This document shows positions 1-5,590 of a DNA stretch of 6,213 nt, piece by piece; position 1 is the first letter of the stretch, and each line of letters starts with the position of its first letter. The stretch is from Clostridia bacterium (GTDB lineage: Bacteria; Bacillota; Clostridia; Christensenellales; Pumilibacteraceae): the NCBI GenBank assembly GCA_900762945.1, contig CAAFIN010000276.1, forward strand, positions 1 to 6,213, read 5' to 3'. Under the pieces are notes generated by a model. The model ran no database searches. It was not told the DNA's origin and worked only from the letters and a program-made list of their open reading frames with translations. The translations under genes and the position numbers were made by a program.

Positions 1-24
1 AAAACAATTCGGTGAATTGTTTTT
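1..24. terminator. AT-rich perfect hairpin, possible bidirectional terminator
   Basis: A perfect 10-bp inverted repeat (AAAACAATTC, loop GGT, GAATTGTTTT) occupies 1-23 and is followed by another T. The arms begin with an A-run and end with a T-run, so either strand would give a short stem followed by U residues, as in a bidirectional intrinsic terminator. The stem is AT-rich and therefore weak, and the window edge may cut the structure. It lies downstream of the minus-strand operon end at 243 and could end that transcript, or one entering from the left. Confidence 0.4.
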
Positions 25-32
25 AGCCAAAG

Positions 33-59
33 CGGGTCGCAATCAATGATTGCGACCCG
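33..59. repeat. Perfect GC-rich hairpin downstream of the operon
   Basis: The arm CGGGTCGCAATCA at 33-45 is exactly complementary to 47-59, giving 12 pairs around a 3-nt loop. Flanking bases are A-rich on the left (CAAAG) and T-containing on the right (TGTTTCG). The fold is very stable, but neither strand has a good uninterrupted U-tract directly after it: the minus strand reads CTTTGGC and the plus strand TGTTTCG. It could be a 3'-end stabilising stem, or an imperfect terminator acting with the hairpin at 1-23. Confidence 0.5.
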
Positions 60-103
60 TGTTTCGTGGAATCCCCTGCATAGATCAGGTAATTATCCTA
101 ATA

Positions 104-209
104 CGGCATTTCGAGCGAAACCCCGGGAATCCGGCGAAGCGCAAAATTATAATAAATGCGGCTACGCCCGGATCTTCAGGGCTTCGCTGTCGCTCTGCTC
201 AAGATGACG
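104..209. repeat. MITE/REP-like imperfect palindromic intergenic element
   Basis: This noncoding stretch is a nested imperfect palindrome. The outer ends are GGCATTTCGAGC (plus, 105-116) and GTCATCTTGAGC (minus, 209-198), which agree at 9 of 12 positions as terminal inverted repeats. Inner arms GGAATCCGGCGAAGCGC (126-142) and the strand-complementary 158-177 region also pair imperfectly around an AT-rich centre (143-157). The right half can form its own hairpin, ATCTTCAG with CTCAAGAT. The CATTTCGAGC and CATCTTGAGC ends resemble dispersed intergenic repeats recalled from other bacterial genomes. Copy number cannot be tested in this window, so the mobile or repeat nature is inferred from symmetry only. 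Confidence 0.4.
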
Positions 210-242
210 TTTATATATTTTTACATTATTGCTCTGACAAAA

Positions 243-1016
243 CTATTTTAATTTCAGTTCGTTTAACAGATTGCCTTCGCGGTCGACGGCTTTTTCCACC
301 GAGAACATATCGGGAGAAACGGCGTAATGCACGGCGATATAGTCGTAAACGTAGCAGTTGTCCGGGTGGCGGGCGATAGCGAGTTCGATCGAGCGGTTAA
401 GGAGCGCGGACAGAAGCGAGCCGTCCGTAAAGCGTTTGCCCGCAAGGTTGAATTTCGGGGTGCGGCAACTGTCGAGCGTGGCTACGACGTGCGGATAACG
501 TGTACAAGCGTTAAACGCAGGAATATCCAGAAAATGATTGAATTCGTAGCCGTGGAAATTCGGCGTTTCGTTCACGCAGCCTCCCATGATAAGCAGATTC
601 TCTACCCTTTTGTTTTTCATTATAATATCGGTGACGGTGCAAGGTCCGAGCGATACTACGTACAGCGGATCCGAGTTTTCCTCTGTCCAGTCGGAAAAGC
701 CGATAACCGGCACGTCCGACGCCGCAGGCGCGAAAATATCGCCCATACCGTCCTCGCCGTGAATACTCGGAAGTTTCGCCCACGGCTGCGGTAGATCGCG
801 GGTATCGACGATACGGATATTATCCGTTCTTCCGCCGCGTTGTCCGTACTCTGCAATCAGCGTTTGCGCATTTCTGTACGCAACGTTGACTTCGCTGTTG
901 CCGCCGACGGGCAGAATGTCGAAGCGGTCGCCCGCTCCCGCGTTATCCAGCATATACACTGTGGCGCAAGCGTCGTCCAGACCGTAGTCGCAAAGCACTG
1001 CGTAACGTTTATTCAC
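243..1016 (-). CDS. Nucleoside hydrolase family protein (IUNH-like), short and divergent
   Basis: The 257-residue product belongs to the inosine-uridine preferring nucleoside hydrolase fold, whose members cleave the N-glycosidic bond of ribonucleosides using a Ca2+-bound water. Motifs in order: CDYGLDDA at 9-16, with D10, D14 and D15 matching the catalytic and Ca2+ ligand aspartates of Crithidia IU-NH; GGN at 38-40; HGEDGMG at 86-92; LGPCT at 123-127, including the Ca2+-contacting Thr; LIMGG at 142-146; YEFNHFLD at 157-164, matching the EFN ribose-binding stretch; and YDYIAV at 224-229, where D225 matches Asp242. Differences from the family are Leu8 for the first Asp of DxDPGxDD, Tyr224 for the leaving-group His241, and a C-terminus about 50 residues short of the usual 305-315. 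It starts at GTG, overlaps the kinase stop by 4 bp (GTGA) and has an excellent ribosome site. Cytoplasmic: no signal peptide. Family membership is solid; substrate is unknown and could be non-nucleoside. Confidence 0.85.
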   Translation of the reverse strand: MNKRYAVLCDYGLDDACATVYMLDNAGAGDRFDILPVGGNSEVNVAYRNAQTLIAEYGQRGGRTDNIRIVDTRDLPQPWAKLPSIHGEDGMGDIFAPAASDVPVIGFSDWTEENSDPLYVVSLGPCTVTDIIMKNKRVENLLIMGGCVNETPNFHGYEFNHFLDIPAFNACTRYPHVVATLDSCRTPKFNLAGKRFTDGSLLSALLNRSIELAIARHPDNCYVYDYIAVHYAVSPDMFSVEKAVDREGNLLNELKLK

Positions 1017-2239
1017 GATTTTTTCTCCTTTAACGGGAATCTCAGCGTGAAAGTCGAGCCTGCGCCCTGTTCGCTTTCCGCTTCGATAGTGCCGTTCATC
1101 ATTTCCACTGCGGACTTGGCGATGGTAAGCCCCAAGCCGCTGCTGTTCTTATCTCTGCCGCGCGCGCGATCGCAACGGTAAAACCGATCGAAAATATGCG
1201 GGAGATCGGCGGGCGCAATTCCCTTGCCGCTGTCTATAATCTTAACGACCGCGTAGCCGCCGTCCGCGTGTACGGTAAACTTGATCGTCGTATTCTCGTC
1301 CGAATACTTGATAGCGTTGTCGGCAACCGCGCGAACGCACTCGGTAAAGAGGTTCTTGTCCGCGACCGCGACGATTCCCGGCTCGGATTCGAGCGAGAAC
1401 GAGTGGGTTTTGCAGACGAGTTCGTAGCCGTCGATCGTGCTTTCGATCGCTTCGCTCACGTCGATTTCCTCCAAGGTCAGCATATACCGACCGATACGCG
1501 CGAGAAGTAAAAGTTGCTCGACGATACGCTTCATATTGTCCGCTTCCCTCGCGATGCTGTCGATCGACTCGTCGAGGACTTCGGGGTCGGACTTGCCCCA
1601 ACGCTTCAACAGCCCCGAATACCCCCGAATAACTGCTATCGGCGTTTTGAGTTCGTGGCTCGCGTCGGACACGAATTTTTTCTGGCGGTCGAACGACTGT
1701 TCGAGGTTGTCGAGCATGGCGTTTATTCTGTCGGTAAGTTCCCGAAGTTCGTCGCTGCTGTCCACGTCGTCGATACGCGCGCTGAGGTCGTCCGCGCTGA
1801 TCTTGTCGATTTTCTTTATGATCTTGCGGATAGGGCTGAGCATCGCGCGGCTGGCGAGGCTTCCGAGCGCCCCGACCACCACGACCGACAGTACGATCAC
1901 GATCGCGACGGTGATTTTCAGCACCAGCATATACCCGTCGTCGGCGATACCCAGTTCCGTAAAGCGGTTTTCGACGGACATGACGATAAACACGCCCAGA
2001 AGCGACGCGGCGATCGAGTACAAAAGCGTATAAATCAGCGTGGTTTTTACCGTAATCGGCACGCGGATCTTGCGCAGGAGTTTTTTGATACTCGCGCCCA
2101 GCATGCGGAACGGCTTTGCGACCGCGCAGAGAAACTTCATAAAGCCCGACCTCTTTTTGCCGTGCTTTTTCTCGTCGCGAAGTTCCTCCAGCGTTTCTTC
2201 GACTTCTTCGAAATTTTTCTCTTTCTTTTCTTCCGTCAA
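1013..2239 (-). CDS. Two-component sensor histidine kinase with minimal extracytoplasmic loop
   Basis: This 408-residue membrane kinase would autophosphorylate on His and pass the phosphate to the regulator encoded just upstream. Visible order: a highly charged cytoplasmic N-terminus (1-60), TM1 about 64-88, a loop of only about 14 residues, TM2 about 104-128, HAMP about 130-183, HisKA with FVSDASHELKTP (phospho-His195), then HATPase_c with N-box DNAIKY (N308), G1 DSGKGIA (336-342), F-box HIFDRFYR (348-355) and G2 GLGL (369-372 region). All catalytic boxes are intact. The start is uncertain: TTG at 2239 has a weak AAAAGG 11 nt upstream, while the in-frame ATG at 2140 (Met34) has AGAGGT 8 nt upstream. 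TTG is chosen because the frame stays open and it leaves only 15 bp after the regulator stop. Overall it resembles the ArlS/CssS-type class, but the usual large sensor domain is absent, so the signal is probably sensed in or near the membrane. Confidence 0.93.
   Translation of the reverse strand: MTEEKKEKNFEEVEETLEELRDEKKHGKKRSGFMKFLCAVAKPFRMLGASIKKLLRKIRVPITVKTTLIYTLLYSIAASLLGVFIVMSVENRFTELGIADDGYMLVLKITVAIVIVLSVVVVGALGSLASRAMLSPIRKIIKKIDKISADDLSARIDDVDSSDELRELTDRINAMLDNLEQSFDRQKKFVSDASHELKTPIAVIRGYSGLLKRWGKSDPEVLDESIDSIAREADNMKRIVEQLLLLARIGRYMLTLEEIDVSEAIESTIDGYELVCKTHSFSLESEPGIVAVADKNLFTECVRAVADNAIKYSDENTTIKFTVHADGGYAVVKIIDSGKGIAPADLPHIFDRFYRCDRARGRDKNSSGLGLTIAKSAVEMMNGTIEAESEQGAGSTFTLRFPLKEKKS
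1025..1030 (-). promoter_or_regulatory. Ribosome binding site fixing the GTG start of the nucleoside hydrolase
   Basis: AAGGAG lies 8 nt upstream of the GTG at 1016 and is built from the Lys-Glu codons near the end of the kinase gene. The optimal spacing supports the GTG start, and the position inside the upstream coding region implies translational coupling with the kinase. Confidence 0.8.
2149..2154 (-). promoter_or_regulatory. Alternative internal ribosome site for the histidine kinase
   Basis: AGAGGT sits 8 nt before the in-frame ATG at 2140-2138 (Met34 of the long form). It is better spaced than the AAAAGG at 2256-2251 that serves the TTG start. The kinase may therefore begin at 2140, dropping a charged 33-residue N-terminus while keeping both membrane segments, or both forms may be made. 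Confidence 0.4.
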
Positions 2240-2254
2240 CGGAGTTTTTTCCTT

Positions 2255-2908
2255 TTATCTTATGACGTAGCCGAAGCCGCGCACGGTTTCGATGAGTTTC
2301 ACGCCGTAAGCGTCGTCGATCTTACTGCGAAGGTAACGGACGTACACGTCGACAACGTTGGTATTGCCGATAAAGTCGTAACCCCACACCGCGTCCAGCG
2401 CTTGCTCGCGGGAAATGACTTTGTTACGGTGTTCGACGAGGTACACGAGTAGGTCGAATTCCTTTTTCGTAAGGTCGAGCGCGTTGCCGTCGTAAGTCGC
2501 GACGTGCGAACTGACGTCGATTTTTAGTTTGCCGAGTTCGAAAACGTCGGTCTTTTTCTTTAAGTTCGCGCGGATTCGGGCGAGAAGTTCCTCGATAGCG
2601 AACGGCTTGGTCATGTAGTCGTTTGCGCCGATGTCCAGCCCCGCGACCTTGTCCACCACCTGATCGCGCGCGGTGAGAATTATGACCGGCGTGTCCTTGG
2701 TCTGCCGCAGTCTGCGCAGAATTTCTATTCCGTTCAGCGACGGAAGCATAACGTCGAGCACGATAAGGTCGTAATCCTTTTCGAGCGCCGCGTCGAGCGC
2801 TTCTCTGCCGTCGGCGATAATCGTCGTGCCATAACCCTCGTGACGGAGTTCGAGCGACACGAAACGCGCGATCTTGTATTCGTCCTCTACAATCAGTATT
2901 TCGTACAT
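2255..2908 (-). CDS. OmpR/PhoB-family response regulator (ArlR-like)
   Basis: This 217-residue DNA-binding regulator is the cognate partner of the adjacent kinase. The receiver domain (about 2-115) has the acidic pocket E8-D9, phosphoacceptor D52 in VLDVMLP, the switch threonine T79 in LTA and the conserved K101 in KPF. The C-terminal winged helix (about 121-217) carries LTKKEFDLL, the SREQALDAVWG helix and the NVVDVYVRYLRSKID recognition region, ending in the typical RGFGYVIR wing. Length is standard. It starts at ATG with AAGGA 7 nt upstream, 44 bp after pyk, and ends 15 bp before the kinase, so the pair is co-transcribed. Overall sequence resembles ArlR of staphylococci, but orthology and target genes cannot be settled here, so no symbol is given. 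No autoregulatory operator was recognised. Confidence 0.95.
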   Translation of the reverse strand: MYEILIVEDEYKIARFVSLELRHEGYGTTIIADGREALDAALEKDYDLIVLDVMLPSLNGIEILRRLRQTKDTPVIILTARDQVVDKVAGLDIGANDYMTKPFAIEELLARIRANLKKKTDVFELGKLKIDVSSHVATYDGNALDLTKKEFDLLVYLVEHRNKVISREQALDAVWGYDFIGNTNVVDVYVRYLRSKIDDAYGVKLIETVRGFGYVIR

Positions 2909-2952
2909 TTTCTTTTCCTTTTCTCGGGCGGGATTGCCGCCGCGTTTTTCAC

Positions 2953-4371
2953 TCAGTAATGAATTTGTTCTATGCGCATGGTATTGGAATTGCCCGAACG
3001 TCCTACGGCGGAACTGCCGGTCAGCACGACGAGGTCGCCCTCCGACACCAGCCCGGTTTTAAGCGCGCACCGCGCGGCGTGCGTGAACAGCGCGTCGGAC
3101 GTGGTCTGCACTTCTGCCATGCACGGAGTCACGCCCCAGTTGAGCGCGAGTTGGTTATACGCCTTGTGCGAAGTCGTAGCGGCGATTATCACGCATTCGG
3201 GGCGGAAACGCGACACTTTCCGCGCGGTGTAGCCCGACTGCGAAACGGTGATAATCGCTTTCGCTCCGAGGTCGAACGCCGCCGCGCACGTCGAATGCGA
3301 CACCGCGTCGGTTATGCTGGCGACCTTGTAGTCGTAGGACTGAAAACGTTTTTTGTAGTTGATCGTCTTTTCGGTTTCTTCGGCGATTTTAGCCATGGTG
3401 CGCACCGCTTCGACCGGGTACTTGCCCGCCGCGGTTTCGCCGCTGAGCATTATCGCGGAAGTTCCGTCGTAGATCGCGTTCGCGACGTCGCTGATCTCGG
3501 CTCTGGTCGGGCGCGGATTGTGAATCATGGATTCGAGCATCTGCGTGGCGGTAATGACCTTTTTGCCCGCGCGGTAGCATTGCTTTATCAGCGTTTTCTG
3601 AATATGCGGGAGTTCCTCGAACGGAATTTCCACGCCCATGTCGCCGCGCGCGACCATGATGCCGTCGCTGAGTTCCAGTATTTCTTCGGCGTTCGTCACG
3701 CCCTGACGGTTCTCTATCTTGGAAATGAGTTGGATTTTCTCGCCGCCGAACTTTCTGACGAGGTTTCTCGCCTGTCTTACGTCGTCGGCGGAGCGCACGA
3801 ACGACAGCGCGATATAGTCCGCGTCCTCTTTCACCGCGAATTCGACGTCGCTGCGATCGGCTTCGGACAGATACGGCATATCGATGTCGATCCCGGGGAG
3901 GTTTATGCTCTTTCTGTCGGTAAGTTCGCCGCCGTCCATGACCGTGGTGATTACGTCCTCGCCCACTATTTTGTCGACTTTGAGTTCGATCATGCCGTCG
4001 TTAAGCAAAACCTTGTCGCCCGCTTTCAGCACCGACGGAAGCGCCGGATAAGTGACGGAAACCTGCGTCTCGTCGCCCGCAACTTCTCGCGCGGTGAGCG
4101 TAAATCTCGCGCCCTCGCTGAGCGTGACTTTGCGGTTTACGAAAGTTTTGACGCGGATTTCCGGACCTTTCGTGTCCATAAGTATGGCTACCGGCACGCC
4201 CAGTTCCGCGCGGACGCGGCGCACGAGTTCGATACGGCGAAGGTGTTCGGCGTGGTCGCCGTGCGACATATTCAGTCGAGCCACGTTCAGTCCCGCTTTC
4301 ACTAGTTTTTTCAGCGTTTCGTAGTCGTCGGTCGCGGGACCTAAAGTGCAGACTATTTTGGTTTTTCTCAT
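2953..4371 (-). CDS. pyk: Pyruvate kinase
   Basis: This enzyme transfers phosphate from phosphoenolpyruvate to ADP, giving pyruvate and ATP, the last step of glycolysis; it is a cytosolic homotetramer in known members. The 472 residues cover the whole core: a start at KTKIVCTLGPA, substrate residues R32, N34 and S36 in ARLNMSHG, the DTKGPEIR strand (66-73), a B-domain of about 75-160, catalytic K218 in ISKIENRQG, metal ligands E220 and D244 (ARGDMG), TATQMLES (274-281), and a C-terminal allosteric domain from about 350. Glu71 corresponds to Glu117 of the rabbit muscle enzyme, the residue associated with K+-dependent activity. It lacks the extra C-terminal PEP-utiliser-like domain of the roughly 585-residue Bacillus form. 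ATG at 4371 gives the canonical N-terminus. It lies 40 bp after metA and 44 bp before the regulator, with no terminator on either side, so it probably shares the metA transcript. Confidence 0.97.
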   Translation of the reverse strand: MRKTKIVCTLGPATDDYETLKKLVKAGLNVARLNMSHGDHAEHLRRIELVRRVRAELGVPVAILMDTKGPEIRVKTFVNRKVTLSEGARFTLTAREVAGDETQVSVTYPALPSVLKAGDKVLLNDGMIELKVDKIVGEDVITTVMDGGELTDRKSINLPGIDIDMPYLSEADRSDVEFAVKEDADYIALSFVRSADDVRQARNLVRKFGGEKIQLISKIENRQGVTNAEEILELSDGIMVARGDMGVEIPFEELPHIQKTLIKQCYRAGKKVITATQMLESMIHNPRPTRAEISDVANAIYDGTSAIMLSGETAAGKYPVEAVRTMAKIAEETEKTINYKKRFQSYDYKVASITDAVSHSTCAAAFDLGAKAIITVSQSGYTARKVSRFRPECVIIAATTSHKAYNQLALNWGVTPCMAEVQTTSDALFTHAARCALKTGLVSEGDLVVLTGSSAVGRSGNSNTMRIEQIHY

Positions 4372-4375
4372 AAAT

Positions 4376-4387
4376 TCCTGTTCTCCT
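4376..4387 (-). promoter_or_regulatory. Double Shine-Dalgarno upstream of pyk
   Basis: Two purine motifs precede the pyk ATG: AGGAG at 4387-4383 (11-nt spacing) and AGGA at 4379-4376 (4-nt spacing). Neither spacing is ideal on its own; together they bracket the normal distance. The start is not in doubt because the KTKIVCTLGPA N-terminus is canonical. Confidence 0.6.
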
Positions 4388-4411
4388 AGTATTCTCGGGA
4401 ATCTTGTTCGT

Positions 4412-5335
4412 TCAGTCTATTTTATCTATATCGTAAGGCGTTGCCTGATATACGCAGTAATTCAGCCAGTTTGCGACAAGCAGCGATTCGTGCGCGCGCC
4501 ACCTTAGTTTCGGCTTCGAGTTCGGGTCGTCGCCGTCGAAGTAATGCACGGGGATCGCGATATCCATACCCTTGCCTTTATCGCGGAGATACTCGTTTTT
4601 CAGCGAGTCTGCGTCGTATTCGCCGTGACCGAACACGAAAACGCGGCGAAGGTCGCGGCTTGCCGCAAGGTACACTCCCGCCTCGGAGCTTGCCGCGAGG
4701 ACGGTAAGTTCGGGGATCTTCTCGAACTCCGCAGGGTCGATATCGGTAAAGCGCGAGTGCGGCGCATAGAATTCGTCGTCGAAGCCGCGCACGAGCGGGT
4801 TGGTGCGCTCGTAGACTTCGTGCAGAAACACACCGGAAATTTTTTCGCTTTTCAGCGTTTTGTTCACGCCGTAGTAGTAATACATCGCCGCTTGCGCCGC
4901 CCAGCAGATGTACATCGCCGAGTACACGTGGTGCTTCGCCCATTCCATTATACGCTCGATCTCGCCCCAGTACGCCACGTCGGTGAAATCCATGCGTTCG
5001 ACGGGCGCGCCCGTAACGATCAGTCCGTCGAACTTGTCGCCTAAGCGGACGATCTCGTCGAAAGTCTTGTAGAACGACCGTAGGTGTTCCTCGGGCGTGT
5101 GGCGCGAAACGTAACTCGCGGTGGTCAGAAACACGACTTCGACCTGTAGCGGCGTGTTGCCGATAAGTCGCAATAGTTGCGTTTCGGTGTCGATCTTGTT
5201 TGGCATAAGGTTGAGAACGGCGACACGAAGCGGGCGCACGTCCTGACTTTCCGCGCGCTCGTAAGTCATCACGAATATGTTTTCGTTTTCTAAAAATTTT
5301 CGCGCCGGAAGGTTCTCGGCTATCTTGACTGGCAT
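4412..5335 (-). CDS. metA: Homoserine O-acetyltransferase (MetA family)
   Basis: This enzyme acylates the hydroxyl of L-homoserine, the committed step into methionine synthesis, in the cytosol. The 307 residues match the MetA family end to end. The start MPVKIAENLPAR and ENIFVM are canonical, LNLMPNKIDTETQ lies at 41-53, the nucleophile Cys144 is in YICWAAQAA (equivalent to E. coli Cys142), and the catalytic His237 and Glu239 are in GHGEYD (E. coli His235 and Glu237). WRAHESLLVANWLNY closes the protein. Glu113 in TGAPVE aligns with position 111 of other MetA proteins, where Glu favours acetyl-CoA (as in Bacillus cereus) and Gly favours succinyl-CoA (as in E. coli). The acyl donor is therefore predicted to be acetyl-CoA despite the common succinyltransferase label. 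GHGEYD has Gly where GHPEYD is usual. ATG at 5335 has GGAGAG 10 nt upstream. It is first in the operon, after a strong promoter. Confidence 0.96.
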   Translation of the reverse strand: MPVKIAENLPARKFLENENIFVMTYERAESQDVRPLRVAVLNLMPNKIDTETQLLRLIGNTPLQVEVVFLTTASYVSRHTPEEHLRSFYKTFDEIVRLGDKFDGLIVTGAPVERMDFTDVAYWGEIERIMEWAKHHVYSAMYICWAAQAAMYYYYGVNKTLKSEKISGVFLHEVYERTNPLVRGFDDEFYAPHSRFTDIDPAEFEKIPELTVLAASSEAGVYLAASRDLRRVFVFGHGEYDADSLKNEYLRDKGKGMDIAIPVHYFDGDDPNSKPKLRWRAHESLLVANWLNYCVYQATPYDIDKID

Positions 5336-5440
5336 AAGTTTTTTTCTCTCCGGTGTATTGAAGTCGTTTCGGTCTAGCCCCGGTGTACGGCGAATATCTT
5401 CCGATAGTTTTACCGCCGAGCTAAAACGAAAACACTTCCC
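5336..5440 (-). promoter_or_regulatory. metA 5' leader with possible pseudoknot and a repeated octamer
   Basis: From the predicted transcription start near 5440, about 105 nt of untranslated RNA precede metA. GTTTTA (minus 5427-5422) and TAAAAC (5412-5407) form a perfect 6-bp stem whose loop contains CGGCGG. That loop can pair with UCGCCG about 14 nt downstream (plus positions about 5388-5393), which would make an H-type pseudoknot. The octamer TACACCGG occurs twice exactly 30 nt apart (minus 5387-5380 and 5357-5350), and the second copy abuts the GGAGAG ribosome site (5351-5346). No match to the S-box, SMK-box or T-box consensus was recognised. Regulation by methionine or SAM is plausible for a metA leader but undemonstrated. 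Confidence 0.4.
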
Positions 5441-5446
5441 ACGTTA

Positions 5447-5475
5447 ATTATAGAACTTTTCTTATATTTAGTCAA
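5447..5475 (-). promoter_or_regulatory. Housekeeping sigma-A-type promoter for the metA operon
   Basis: The -35 box TTGACT (5475-5470; consensus TTGACA) and the -10 box TATAAT (5452-5447; perfect consensus) are separated by exactly 17 nt of AT-rich sequence. Transcription should start near 5440 and run into metA. It is the only strong promoter found ahead of the five-gene block, so it probably also drives pyk, the two-component genes and the hydrolase. Confidence 0.85.
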
Positions 5476-5476
5476 G

Positions 5477-5510
5477 AAAAATGCCGCGGGCAAAGGAGCC
5501 GCCCGCGGCA
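5477..5510 (-). terminator. Intrinsic terminator of the SpoIIQ-like gene
   Basis: On the minus strand a perfect 10-bp stem (TGCCGCGGGC, 9-nt loop, GCCCGCGGCA) is followed directly by TTTTT at 5481-5477. The stem is almost all G-C, so this is a strong Rho-independent terminator for the gene ending at 5591. The 80 bp between the stop and the stem include a pyrimidine-rich run in the transcript (about 5542-5511). The U-tract is one base from the -35 box of the next promoter. Confidence 0.92.
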
Positions 5511-5590
5511 AGGAGAAAAAGGAAAAGAAGATGAAAAAGCAGTTTTGACGTAACCCTATGGTGAGTTTTAACTATCGCTAGCCCTATCGG

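Noticed and set aside
50..379. 109-codon plus-strand frame starting in the intergenic hairpin
   Set aside because: It begins inside a hairpin, runs through the repeat-like element and then antisense to the hydrolase gene, with no ribosome site or coherent protein features.
1514..2452. 312-codon open frame on the plus strand across the kinase and regulator genes
   Set aside because: It runs across two well-supported minus-strand genes and their junction, has low-complexity His/Arg/Asp composition and no family match.
2925..2947. GC-rich hairpin followed by TTTTT on the plus strand in the pyk-regulator gap
   Set aside because: The stem (GGCGG/CCGCC) is only 5 bp, is offset by 3 nt from the T-run and faces the wrong way for the operon. 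No plus-strand gene exists for it to terminate.
2959..4305. 448-codon open frame on the plus strand, opposite pyk
   Set aside because: It is an exact antisense shadow of pyruvate kinase, open because the sense codons TTA, CTA and TCA are rare there. The protein is Arg/His/Val-rich without recognisable domains.
5336..5440. SAM (S-box) or T-box riboswitch before metA
   Set aside because: The leader is too short for either, and neither the S-box core nor the T-box AGGGTGG-like antiterminator motif is present, nor is there a leader terminator before metA.
5531..5548. Plus-strand mini-ORF MKKQF after an AAGGAG-like purine run
   Set aside because: Five codons, no plus-strand promoter seen, and the purine run is just the complement of the pyrimidine-rich 3' UTR of the SpoIIQ-like gene.
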